Notes: generated by a model not told the origin, from the letters alone. A stretch of 19,009 bases of DNA from JBKCHH01 sp046302855 (GCA_046302855.1 JBKCHH010000094.1:1-19009); one strand, 5' to 3'. Shown: positions 7,161 to 13,834, counted from the stretch's first letter. Numbers and translations: made by a program.

Positions 7161-7683
7161 TAAGGGGCTACTAATAACCTGCCTAACAATATTATGTGTT
7201 TTAGCAATCGTTACCATTTCTAGTAGAAATTTGGTAAAGTCCACCATTTATTTTTCCATCTTTAGTTTACTGATGGCACTTACCTATCTTTTAATGAATG
7301 CACCAGATGTAGCCATAACTGAAGCCGCCATTGGTGGGGGTATTACCACCCTTATTTTTCTTGCCACTATTTTACAGGTAGGAAGGGTAGAAAATTTCCA
7401 TAAGAAAAACACCTATTCATTTTTGCTAATGGCACTTTTGCTAATGTTTTTGATATTTTCTACTACGGGCTTTCCTAAATTTGGTGATATTAATTCCATC
7501 GCCAACCAAACCTTAAGTGAATATTATATGAGCGCCACTAAAGAAATGATGGAAATTCCAAATGTAGTCACCGCCATTCTTGCCAGCTTTAGAGGCTTTG
7601 ATACAATGGGCGAAGTTATAGTAATTTTTATCGCCGGAATTTCGGTTTATTTAATTTTGGCGAGGGATGAAGAGCCTAACTAA
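7147..7683 (+). CDS. Detached MrpA C-terminal module (MbhD + MbhE-like, DUF4040)
   Basis: 178 residues, four to five membrane helices. NAPDVAITEAAIGGG at 51-65 is the MbhD/DUF4040 signature, and NVVTAILASFRGFDTMGE at 139-156 is the MbhE-type signature. In many Mrp antiporters both belong to the C-terminal end of the large MrpA subunit; here they form a separate small protein, as in Mbh-type hydrogenases and some split Mrp systems. Automated pipelines may label it antiporter subunit B. I chose ATG at 7147 because AAGAGG lies just before it; an upstream in-frame ATG at 7099 lies deep inside mnhG. It overlaps mnhG by 14 bases and its stop overlaps the convergent pyrH stop by 8 bases. The proton/sodium-pumping subunits must be elsewhere. 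Confidence 0.85.
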   Translation: MIDFNKGLLITCLTILCVLAIVTISSRNLVKSTIYFSIFSLLMALTYLLMNAPDVAITEAAIGGGITTLIFLATILQVGRVENFHKKNTYSFLLMALLLMFLIFSTTGFPKFGDINSIANQTLSEYYMSATKEMMEIPNVVTAILASFRGFDTMGEVIVIFIAGISVYLILARDEEPN

Positions 7684-8392
7684 TAGTAGTAAAATCACCG
7701 CTACCAAACACCACTCTTTTTAGTTCGCCCGGTTTTGAGATGGAAAAAACGGTTATGGGGAGCTTATTTTCTTTAGCCAAGGTAATAGCAGTGCCATCCA
7801 TAACCTTTAATTCTTCACTAATTACAGTGCGGTAATCTACCGTTTTAAACTTAGTGGCATCTTTATTTTTTCTAGGGTCAGAGGAATAAACGCCATCAAC
7901 TTGCGTTCCCTTTAGCATTATATCACAGTTTAGCTCTATGGCCCTTAAGGTAGCGGCCGTGTCAGTTGTGAAAAATGGGTTGCCCGTGCCACCGGCACAA
8001 ATTACTACCCGATTTTTTTCCATATGCCTAATTGCCCTGCGTCTAATAAAGGGCTCGCAAACCGATTCCATTCTAATGGCAGAAAGAACCCTTGTATCTA
8101 GCTTAATTTTCTCAAGCGAATTTTGCATGGCTATAGAGTTAATAACAGTGGCAAGCATGCCCATATAGTCTGCATTTGCCCTATCGAAACCAGCCTTTGA
8201 AGCAACTTCCCCACGAATAATATTACCCCCACCCACCACCATACAAACCTGAATATCGTTGGAAATCAGTTCCTTTATATCTAAAGCTATTCTATCTAGA
8301 GTTTTTACGCAGTGACCATAGCCCAAATCTCCCATTAGAGCCTCGCCAGAAAGTTTTAGTAAAATCCTTTTGGGGAGCTTATGCTGGGTCAT
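7676..8392 (-). CDS. pyrH: UMP kinase
   Basis: 238 residues, normal length. Phosphorylates UMP to UDP with ATP in pyrimidine nucleotide synthesis; bacterial hexameric amino-acid-kinase fold. Motifs: RILLKLSGEALMGDLGYG at the N-terminus (phosphate-binding Lys), VCMVVGGGNIIRG near 50-62, DRANADYMGMLATVINSIAM, and AGGTGNPFFTTDTAA (about 134-148) of the nucleotide site. Third gene of rpsB-tsf-pyrH, 18 bases after tsf. The frr gene that often follows is missing; instead the stop overlaps the opposing antiporter gene by 8 bases. No Shine-Dalgarno in the 18-base gap, but TATAAT at 8403-8398 ends 6 bases before ATG, so an internal leaderless promoter is possible. Confidence 0.97.
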   Translation of the reverse strand: MTQHKLPKRILLKLSGEALMGDLGYGHCVKTLDRIALDIKELISNDIQVCMVVGGGNIIRGEVASKAGFDRANADYMGMLATVINSIAMQNSLEKIKLDTRVLSAIRMESVCEPFIRRRAIRHMEKNRVVICAGGTGNPFFTTDTAATLRAIELNCDIMLKGTQVDGVYSSDPRKNKDATKFKTVDYRTVISEELKVMDGTAITLAKENKLPITVFSISKPGELKRVVFGSGDFTTIS

Positions 8393-8397
8393 ACAAG

Positions 8398-8403
8398 ATT
8401 ATA
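8398..8403 (-). promoter_or_regulatory. Possible internal -10 hexamer before pyrH
   Basis: A perfect TATAAT on the minus strand in the tsf-pyrH gap, 6 bases from the pyrH ATG. No -35 match is found at 16-18 bases, so this rests on the hexamer alone and could be chance in AT-rich DNA. Confidence 0.25.
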
Positions 8404-8410
8404 GAATAGT

Positions 8411-9352
8411 TTAGGCAGATTTCATTGTTGCCATAACTTCTTTGGCAAAATCCACCTCTTCCTTTTCTATACCTTCGCCTAGAACAAAGCAAGCATAGTC
8501 TTTAATATGAAGCTCTTGTTTTATATCGTGGGATAACTTTTTAACTATTTCAGATACTTTAGATTTATTATCTATAACAAAAATCTGCTCTAGCAAAACC
8601 ACCTCTTCAAAAAACTTTCTAATTCTGCCCTCTACCATTTTTTCGATGATATTATCTGGCTTGCCAGATGCCTTGGCCTGGTCTTTAAAAATCTCTTTTT
8701 CTTTGTTGATAATGGTTTCATCAACATCTTCTTTGTTTAAAGAAATTGGTTTAGAGGCGGCAATGTGCATAGCTATCTGTCTGCCAACTTTTTTTACTTC
8801 ATCAATATGACCACTTGCAATTTCTTTATCACTTTCAAAAGCAACTAGAACACCAATTTTGCCAAGATTTTCACCTAAGCTATTATGAATGTAAGAAATT
8901 ACTACGCCATGTTTAGTGCTAATATTCTTTACCCTTCTTAGGTTTAAATTCTCACCAATTTTAGCAACAGCGGTGGTAATTGTTTCCTCTATAGACTTAC
9001 CATGGATTATATCTTGCTTTAACGCCTCAATAGCTTTTGGGTGGTGAAGGGCGTGGTTGCCAATTTCTTTCGCAAGGGCTTGAAACTCTGGGTTTTTAGC
9101 AACAAAATCAGTCTCAGAATTTAGCTCTAATACAACCCCTTTGTGTTTTTCAGTAAGGGCTATTATTACCCCTTCTGAAGCCACTCTGGATGCCTTTTTA
9201 GCTGCCTTTACAATGCCTTTTTTGCGAAGAATTTCAGATGCCTTTTCAGCATCGCCATGTGCCTCTTCCAAAGCCTTTTTGCAATCTAAAATGCCAGCTC
9301 CGGTTGCTTCTCTTAAATGCCTTATACTTTCTGGGGTGATTGGTTTAGACAT
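8411..9352 (-). CDS. tsf: Elongation factor Ts
   Basis: 313 residues. Nucleotide exchange factor that reloads EF-Tu with GTP. The N-terminal UBA-like domain reads IRHLREATGAGILDCKKALE (about 9-28), the classic EF-Ts start that contacts EF-Tu. The second signature ELNSETDFVAKNPEF lies near 76-90, and two core subdomains follow. Shine-Dalgarno GAGGAA lies just before ATG at 9352. It is 11 bases after rpsB and 18 bases before pyrH, so it belongs to the same transcript. Length and motifs are normal for the family. Confidence 0.97.
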   Translation of the reverse strand: MSKPITPESIRHLREATGAGILDCKKALEEAHGDAEKASEILRKKGIVKAAKKASRVASEGVIIALTEKHKGVVLELNSETDFVAKNPEFQALAKEIGNHALHHPKAIEALKQDIIHGKSIEETITTAVAKIGENLNLRRVKNISTKHGVVISYIHNSLGENLGKIGVLVAFESDKEIASGHIDEVKKVGRQIAMHIAASKPISLNKEDVDETIINKEKEIFKDQAKASGKPDNIIEKMVEGRIRKFFEEVVLLEQIFVIDNKSKVSEIVKKLSHDIKQELHIKDYACFVLGEGIEKEEVDFAKEVMATMKSA

Positions 9353-9363
9353 AAGTTCCTCTA

Positions 9364-10245
9364 TTATTTTTTGGGTTTAGCGTCTTTTTTATCTGTCGGT
9401 TTGCTAGATGGTTTATGAGAAGGCTTTTTATGAGTAGGTTTTTTATTGTCTTTTTTCTCTTCCTCCTGCTCTACCTCAACTTCCCTTTTATTGCCACGCA
9501 CTTTCATTTTTTGCTCTTTATTTTCGTTAGCAAGTTTAGTTGGAGTTGGGTTAATAGATTCATAAATACCAGAAATTATAGAATCTGAAAACAAGCGACA
9601 GTAAAAGTCTATTGCCTTAATAGAATCATCATTACCTGGAATTATATAATCAACCAAATCGGGGTCAGCATTGCTATCTACAATGGCAATTATAGGGATA
9701 CCTAGTTTTTTTGCCTCTTGCACGGCAATATCTTCCTTAACAATATCTATGATAATAACAAGGTCTGGCACGCCACCCATGTTTCTTATACCACCTAGCA
9801 CCCTTTCAAACTTTTCCATTTCACGGGTGATTTTTAACTTCTCTTTTTTAGTTAGGTTGCTTTCAGGATCATTCAAACTAGCTTCTAAATTCTGCAGAGT
9901 TTTAATTGAGGCAGAAATTGTGTACCAGTTAGTTAAGGTGCCACCCAACCAGCGATAGTTTACATAATATTGCCCAGATCTTTTTGCCACATTTGAAATT
10001 ACATCAGATGCCTGCTTTTTAGTAGAAACAAACAGAATTCTACCATTTGCCTTTGCTACTTCCTTAATTTTATTTAATGCCTTGTATAAAAGGGGAACGG
10101 TTTTTTTAAGATCTATAATATGAACACCGTTGTTAGTGCCATAAATATAGGGTTGCATTTTTGGATTCCAGCGGTTTATTTTGTGTCCAAAATGAACGCC
10201 AGCTTCAAGCATTTGCTTGATGTTGTATTGTGGAAGATTACTCAT
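9364..10245 (-). CDS. rpsB: 30S ribosomal protein S2
   Basis: 293 residues. Small-subunit protein S2, needed for assembly of the 30S particle. The signatures are clear: MLEAGVHFGHKINRWNPKMQ near 12-31, YIYGTNNGVHIIDLKKT, YVNYRWLGGTLTNW near 93-106, and PIIAIVDSNADPDLVDYIIP near 185-204. After about residue 245 there is an extra tail of some 50 residues, almost wholly Lys, Glu, Pro, Thr and Ser, so the protein is longer than the common 240-260. ATG at 10245 is preceded by AGGAG at good spacing. First gene of rpsB-tsf-pyrH; promoter and leader lie in the gap behind fliR. Confidence 0.97.
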   Translation of the reverse strand: MSNLPQYNIKQMLEAGVHFGHKINRWNPKMQPYIYGTNNGVHIIDLKKTVPLLYKALNKIKEVAKANGRILFVSTKKQASDVISNVAKRSGQYYVNYRWLGGTLTNWYTISASIKTLQNLEASLNDPESNLTKKEKLKITREMEKFERVLGGIRNMGGVPDLVIIIDIVKEDIAVQEAKKLGIPIIAIVDSNADPDLVDYIIPGNDDSIKAIDFYCRLFSDSIISGIYESINPTPTKLANENKEQKMKVRGNKREVEVEQEEEKKDNKKPTHKKPSHKPSSKPTDKKDAKPKK

Positions 10246-10283
10246 TTTTTGCTCCTATTGGTTATTCCTCTGCAAAACTATAA

Positions 10284-10302
10284 GCCCAAATTTTGTTTGG
10301 GC
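10284..10302 (-). promoter_or_regulatory. Hairpin in the rpsB leader
   Basis: GCCCAAA and TTTGGGC (7 bp) enclose a 5-base loop in the roughly 93-base leader between the predicted rpsB start site and its ATG. No T-run follows on either strand, so it does not look like an intrinsic terminator. Leaders of ribosomal protein operons often carry structures bound by their own product, so S2 feedback is a possibility, not shown. Confidence 0.45.
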
Positions 10303-10344
10303 CACCAATATCAGTTTAGCATGATGGTTTGTTTTAAGGGGGGC

Positions 10345-10373
10345 TTTATGTGCTAAAATAGGGCTTTTGTCAA
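10345..10373 (-). promoter_or_regulatory. rpsB-tsf-pyrH promoter
   Basis: On the minus strand a perfect TTGACA (10373-10368), then exactly 17 bases, then CATAAA (10350-10345; 4 of 6 matches). It lies directly after the fliR stop at 10378. Predicted start is near 10338, giving a leader of about 93 bases. Confidence 0.7.
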
Positions 10374-10377
10374 TAGT

Positions 10378-11130
10378 CTAGATAAACTTCATTAAGGTTT
10401 CTTTTAAAAAATCTAGAAATAAGGTCATGGAGGTTACTAAACTTAGTGCCATTACCAGCAAACTTAAAGCAATCTGCAAGGGTTGAAACACAAAGGCAAC
10501 CTGCATGGTGGGCATTAGCCTACCCATTATGCCACCCATTATATTTATCGCTAAATTAATAACCATTATGGGGGCAGAGATTTTAAACCCCACCATCAAA
10601 ACATTAGATATATGGCTAGAGATGGTCTCAGTTAGAACATTTAGCTTTTCTAGCTTACCCACATCAAAAATTTCATAAGTGTTGATAATGGCGGAAAGCA
10701 TTATGTGGTGAGCATTACTGGCAAAAATTAGCACAATTCCTAGCATCATATAAAAACTACTTACTAATGCCGTTTGTTCACCACCAAATTGCGTCATAAA
10801 AGATGGGGCAAGGGATGATTGCTGAGAAATAAGGCTACCGGCAAATTCTAGGGAATATTTTACTAGGTTTATTATTAGGGCAAAAAAAGTGCCAATTAAC
10901 ACTTCAGAAAGTAAAAAAAAGCCAAGCCCTAAAGCTCCCTCAGGCATGGCGGGGATAAACTTACCCACAATTGGGGTAATAACCACCGCAAAAATAAAGG
11001 CGAAGGTAAGGCGAATTGGCACTGGAATATAAGATTCTGCAAAGCCGGGCAGAAATAAAAAAACCCCAACCATTCTGGCAAATACCGCCATAACTTGGAA
11101 AAGAAAAATAGTGCCAATTTCTATTATCAT
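10378..11130 (-). CDS. fliR: Flagellar export apparatus protein FliR
   Basis: 250 residues, normal for FliR. Inner-membrane part of the flagellar type III export gate, working with FliP, FliQ and FlhB. Six or so hydrophobic helices. The N-terminal region reads FARMVGVFLFLPGFAESYIP with VPIRLTFAFIFAVV after it, the typical FliR/SctT start; LAPSFMTQFGGEQTALVSSF lies in the middle, and MGRLMPTMQVAFVFQPLQIA near 200-219 is the conserved C-terminal region. The non-flagellar homologue SctT is possible but the sequence reads more like FliR. No other flagellar gene is in the window. It is divergent from lipB across 28 bases and the rpsB promoter starts just past its stop. Confidence 0.9.
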   Translation of the reverse strand: MIIEIGTIFLFQVMAVFARMVGVFLFLPGFAESYIPVPIRLTFAFIFAVVITPIVGKFIPAMPEGALGLGFFLLSEVLIGTFFALIINLVKYSLEFAGSLISQQSSLAPSFMTQFGGEQTALVSSFYMMLGIVLIFASNAHHIMLSAIINTYEIFDVGKLEKLNVLTETISSHISNVLMVGFKISAPIMVINLAINIMGGIMGRLMPTMQVAFVFQPLQIALSLLVMALSLVTSMTLFLDFLKETLMKFI

Positions 11131-11165
11131 ATTTAAAATATATAGCTAAAATTGCTTCATGGAAA
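11124..11165. promoter_or_regulatory. Overlapping divergent promoters of fliR and lipB
   Basis: Plus strand: TTATCA (11124-11129), 17 bases, TAAAAT (11147-11152), ATG of lipB 7 bases after the hexamer. Minus strand: TTTCCA (11165-11160), 17 bases, TATATT (11142-11137), ATG of fliR 7 bases on. Each -35 (4 of 6 matches) lies across or next to the other gene's start codon. Both transcripts would begin at their ATG. Confidence 0.5.
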
Positions 11166-11776
11166 TAAAATTTAGCAAAAAACCTATTCTTTACAATAAA
11201 GCCCTAGAGCAGATGCAAAAAAGGGTGGAGCAGATAATCTCTGGCGAAAAACAAGAATGTTTATGGTTTTTGGAACATGAGGATGTTTTTACCGCCGGCA
11301 CCTCCGCTAATGTAGATTTAGAGGTAAAAAACCTGCATAATATTCCATTAATTCAAACCGGCAGAGGGGGCAAAATTACCTATCACGGTCCTAAACAAAG
11401 GATAGTTTACCTTATGCTTCGGTTGAACAATCACTACCCAAATATTGACCTAAAAAAATTCATTTTTGATTTGGAAAGCTGGATAATTAATTCCCTAGCA
11501 AAAATTGGTATTAAGGCGGGCCTTAAAGAGGGTAAGATTGGCATTTGGGTGGGGGATGAAAAGATTGCCTCAATTGGCATTAGGGTTAAAAAAGGAGTAA
11601 GTTTCCACGGGGTTGCAATTAATGTAAACCCAGATTTAGAAAAGTTTAATTATATTATCCCTTGCGGTATTGCAGGCTACGGGGTTACCTCCATCCATCA
11701 ACTAGGCGTTAAGATTTCTATTAGCGAATTCGATAAGATTTTGCTGGAGGAGTTTATGAAAGGAAAATCGTCATAA
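11159..11776 (+). CDS. lipB: Lipoyl(octanoyl) transferase
   Basis: 205 residues, normal length. Moves the octanoyl group from acyl carrier protein to the lipoyl domains of 2-oxoacid dehydrogenases, the first step of lipoate attachment. Motifs in order: LEHEDVFTAGTSANVDL (38-54), TGRGGKITYHGPKQ (67-80, the family hallmark), GIWVGDEKIASIGIRV with catalytic Lys135, SFHGVAINVNPDL, and IIPCGI with catalytic Cys169. All catalytic residues are present. ATG at 11159 has no leader or Shine-Dalgarno; a -10 hexamer ends 7 bases before it. Repeat copy B begins 13 bases after its stop. Confidence 0.96.
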   Translation: MEIKFSKKPILYNKALEQMQKRVEQIISGEKQECLWFLEHEDVFTAGTSANVDLEVKNLHNIPLIQTGRGGKITYHGPKQRIVYLMLRLNNHYPNIDLKKFIFDLESWIINSLAKIGIKAGLKEGKIGIWVGDEKIASIGIRVKKGVSFHGVAINVNPDLEKFNYIIPCGIAGYGVTSIHQLGVKISISEFDKILLEEFMKGKSS

Positions 11777-11788
11777 GTGTTTGTCGTC

Positions 11789-11838
11789 GTCATTGCGAGG
11801 AGCCAAAATTTATTTTTGGCGACAAAGCAATCCATAAA
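11789..11838. repeat. Dispersed palindromic repeat, copy B (single arm)
   Basis: GTCATTGCGAGGAGC (11789-11803), then a hairpin module CCAAAATTTATTTTTGG, then CGACAAAGCAATCCATAAA (ending 11838). The first 15 bases are the exact reverse complement of 12309-12323, and the last 19 are also found inverted in copy C. The hairpin module is nearly the same as the one in the right arm of copy D. It lies between lipB and the GIY-YIG gene. Confidence 0.9.
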
Positions 11839-11887
11839 ATATTATTTTCTTGGCTAAAAGTTAAATTTTGGTAGCTTTATTTCTCTT

Positions 11888-12175
11888 ATGAAGATACCAA
11901 CCGTTTACATAATGGCAAATAAAAAACACGGCACAATTTACACAGGCGTTACTTCAAATTTAGTGCAAAGGGTTTATCAGCATAAAAATGAACAAACAGA
12001 TGGTTTTACCAAAAAATATAACTGCAAACTATTGGTTTGGTATGAAGTCCACGATAATATGGAATCTGCCATTTTAAGAGAAAAGTCTATAAAAGGTGGA
12101 AGCAGAAAAGAAAAAATAGACTTAATTCAAGCAAATAATTTTTTGTGGCGAGATTTATCAGAAGAGATAAATTAA
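11888..12175 (+). CDS. Small GIY-YIG nuclease-domain protein
   Basis: 95 residues, a single GIY-YIG domain with no added DNA-binding domain. The catalytic pattern is intact: VYI at 6-8, then TIYTGVT at 16-22, Arg28 in NLVQRVYQHK, and the metal-binding Glu65 in AILREKSIKG. It belongs to the short bacterial family related to UPF0213/YhbQ, whose members cut or bind DNA in assays of a few proteins; no role is established for this one. The region FTKKYNCKLLVWYE is typical of this subgroup. ATG at 11888 lies 50 bases past repeat copy B, and the stop lies about 30 bases before copy C, which is inverted, so the gene is enclosed by inverted repeats. No clear Shine-Dalgarno. Confidence 0.9.
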   Translation: MKIPTVYIMANKKHGTIYTGVTSNLVQRVYQHKNEQTDGFTKKYNCKLLVWYEVHDNMESAILREKSIKGGSRKEKIDLIQANNFLWRDLSEEIN

Positions 12176-12203
12176 GAAGACCTAGACATAATAACACTTT
12201 CCA

Positions 12204-12323
12204 GCCATAAGCCGAGCGATTTAGCGAAGAAATCCACAAAAATGGCGTTTCTTGAGAAAATACCTGAAACCCAAGCTCTGCCTTGTTTATGGATTGCTTT
12301 GTCGCTCCGCTCCTCGCAATGAC
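12204..12323. repeat. Dispersed palindromic repeat, copy C (two arms, inverted)
   Basis: The right arm is well kept: GGATTGCTTTGTCGCTCC from 12291, then GCTCCTCGCAATGAC at 12309-12323. The centre (12238-12290) carries TTGAGAAAATACCTGAAAC and CCAAGCTCTGCCTTGTTTAT, which in reverse complement match the centres of copies A and D. The left arm (about 12204-12237: GAGCGATTTAGCGAAG then AAATCC) is worn and has lost the GTCATTGC end. It lies between the GIY-YIG gene and the 442-codon gene. The rest of the gap 12176-12443 holds only the inverted repeat at 12360. Confidence 0.85.
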
Positions 12324-12359
12324 GGTTTACCCCCCCAGAAAATTACAAAAAACTACCAT

Positions 12360-12380
12360 TTGTTAATATATTCTTAACAA
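12360..12380. promoter_or_regulatory. Inverted repeat upstream of the 442-codon gene
   Basis: TTGTTAA (12360-12366) and TTAACAA (12374-12380) are perfect 7-base inverted repeats with 7 bases between, 64 bases before the ATG at 12444. This spacing suits a dimeric DNA-binding protein. No clear promoter pair was found around it, so operator function is a guess. Confidence 0.35.
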
Positions 12381-12443
12381 TGCAAAGTTATTATTGGGCT
12401 GAATAAATGTGACAATAAAAGAAAATAAGGGAGAGAAAAATTT

Positions 12444-13772
12444 ATGGCTTTTACTATTGATAAAATAACAGTTGGCAAGGCGTATAATAAAGATGGTCGA
12501 GAGGTTGTAGATCTTATTATTGATAATAATTACTTGGGTTCAAATGCAACTTTACAAAGTATGGTTGCTGGGGATGAAGAGCTTAATAATTGGCAGATTG
12601 GACAAGAAAATTTATATGGCTTACAGGGCGTAGAAAATACTCCAGAAGCAATAAAAGTAGCCAAGCAAAGATTGTTAGACATTGTTGTTGCTTATGAAGA
12701 GGAGCTTGCCACCCAAGCTCAAAGTGAGCTAGAAGAAGCAGCAGCAGAAACAATAGAAACAGGGGAAACAGGCACTCAAGTAGACGATACAGAACCCACC
12801 GCCCCAGTAATAGCACCAGCTGACACCTCTAAAAAACCCTTAACTGAACAAGATTTGGAAAGGGAAGGGTTTATTACTAAAAACCTTTTACAACAAAAAC
12901 AACTGCACATAAAAGAACTTTTGGATTTTGATTTTTTAAGTGATGATGAAAAAAATGCCATCAAAAAAGCAATGATTGAAAAAGGATTTGCTTTTGATGA
13001 TGAAAATTACTTAACTAAACGGTTTCAGTTAAGATCGCCAATGATACGTTGGAACGATACTACTTCTTCACTAATACTAGGCGCAGTAAATGAGGTGAGG
13101 CTTGGTAAGGATAACGCACAACCTGTTGTGGCAATTCCAATTTTAGGAGGAGCCGAACCACCCCCCCCCCCACCCCAAGGCCCAACAGGCACAGGAGCAG
13201 GAGCAGGAACAACAACCACAACCACACCACCAACGCCCCCACCAGCCCCAACCCCAACCGAAAAAACCTTCCAACAACTTGCTGATGCTTTTGTGGCAAA
13301 TGCAAATCAAGATACATATAATGCGGTTGCAAGTAAGGGTGAGGTTATGGCTAAATTGTTTAATGAAGATGGAAAGTATCTGTTTGTTGAAAATACAGCA
13401 GATGTTGAAAGCCTTTCAAAAGAAATAAAAGGTGCTGATGATGCTAAATTAGAAACATTAGCCACAAAATATAAACTTGCCCTAAAGCGAGAAGGGCAAA
13501 CAGCTTGGCACTATACAACCAACATTGATGAAATTGTAGTAGCCAATAAAAATGCAACAAAATTTACGGGTGCTGGTAGAGATTTTAATGGCGACAAGCT
13601 GATAAATGCAGGGGGTGATATTGAGATTTCAGATTTAAGAAAAGGCGATATAGAAATCATCAACGCCCTAAAAGCCTATAGGGATAATCATAGAACGCCA
13701 AATGCAGAGGTCGTGGCTCCAATTTTACCCAACACTCAAGACCAAAGCCAAGAGCAGGGAGAGGGCAGGTAG
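12444..13772 (+). CDS. Unrecognised acidic two-part protein with Pro/Thr linker
   Basis: 442 residues; I do not recognise it. No signal peptide, membrane segment or cysteine is present. Part one (1-235) is acidic, with an Ala/Glu/Thr-rich low-complexity stretch at 80-130 and two helical LTEQDLEREGFITK / LSDDEKNAIKKAMIEKGFAF segments. A linker at 236-274 holds six prolines (239-244), then Gly/Ala, six threonines and Pro/Thr repeats. Part two (275-442) is a charged domain with DFNGDKLINAGGD at 380-392, which resembles a calcium-binding EF-hand/dockerin loop but with the last Asp one place late. The tail is Gln/Glu-rich. ATG is preceded by GGGAG, a good Shine-Dalgarno. An 11-C tract in the linker makes the frame unstable. 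It stands alone between repeat copies C and D and converges on the portal gene. Confidence 0.8.
   Translation: MAFTIDKITVGKAYNKDGREVVDLIIDNNYLGSNATLQSMVAGDEELNNWQIGQENLYGLQGVENTPEAIKVAKQRLLDIVVAYEEELATQAQSELEEAAAETIETGETGTQVDDTEPTAPVIAPADTSKKPLTEQDLEREGFITKNLLQQKQLHIKELLDFDFLSDDEKNAIKKAMIEKGFAFDDENYLTKRFQLRSPMIRWNDTTSSLILGAVNEVRLGKDNAQPVVAIPILGGAEPPPPPPQGPTGTGAGAGTTTTTTPPTPPPAPTPTEKTFQQLADAFVANANQDTYNAVASKGEVMAKLFNEDGKYLFVENTADVESLSKEIKGADDAKLETLATKYKLALKREGQTAWHYTTNIDEIVVANKNATKFTGAGRDFNGDKLINAGGDIEISDLRKGDIEIINALKAYRDNHRTPNAEVVAPILPNTQDQSQEQGEGR
13161..13171 (+). repeat. 11-base poly-C tract inside a coding region
   Basis: An unbroken run of 11 C in the Pro codons 240-243 of the 442-codon gene, in otherwise AT-rich DNA. 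A gain or loss of one C would break the frame and remove the C-terminal domain. Long C runs are known slipped-strand phase-variation sites in other bacteria. Confidence 0.9.
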
Positions 13773-13834
13773 GGGCTAACCTCACCAAAAACCCCAAGAA
13801 GAACCTTCCAAATCAATGGTTTGTATAAAAACCC

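Noticed and set aside
10284..10302. Intrinsic terminator after fliR or before rpsB
   Set aside because: The hairpin is good but no T-run follows on either strand, and the rpsB promoter lies upstream of it.
13025..13332. Antisense open frames rich in Gly, Val and Leu opposite the 442-codon gene
   Set aside because: They are reverse readings of the Pro/Thr linker, low in complexity and without start signals.
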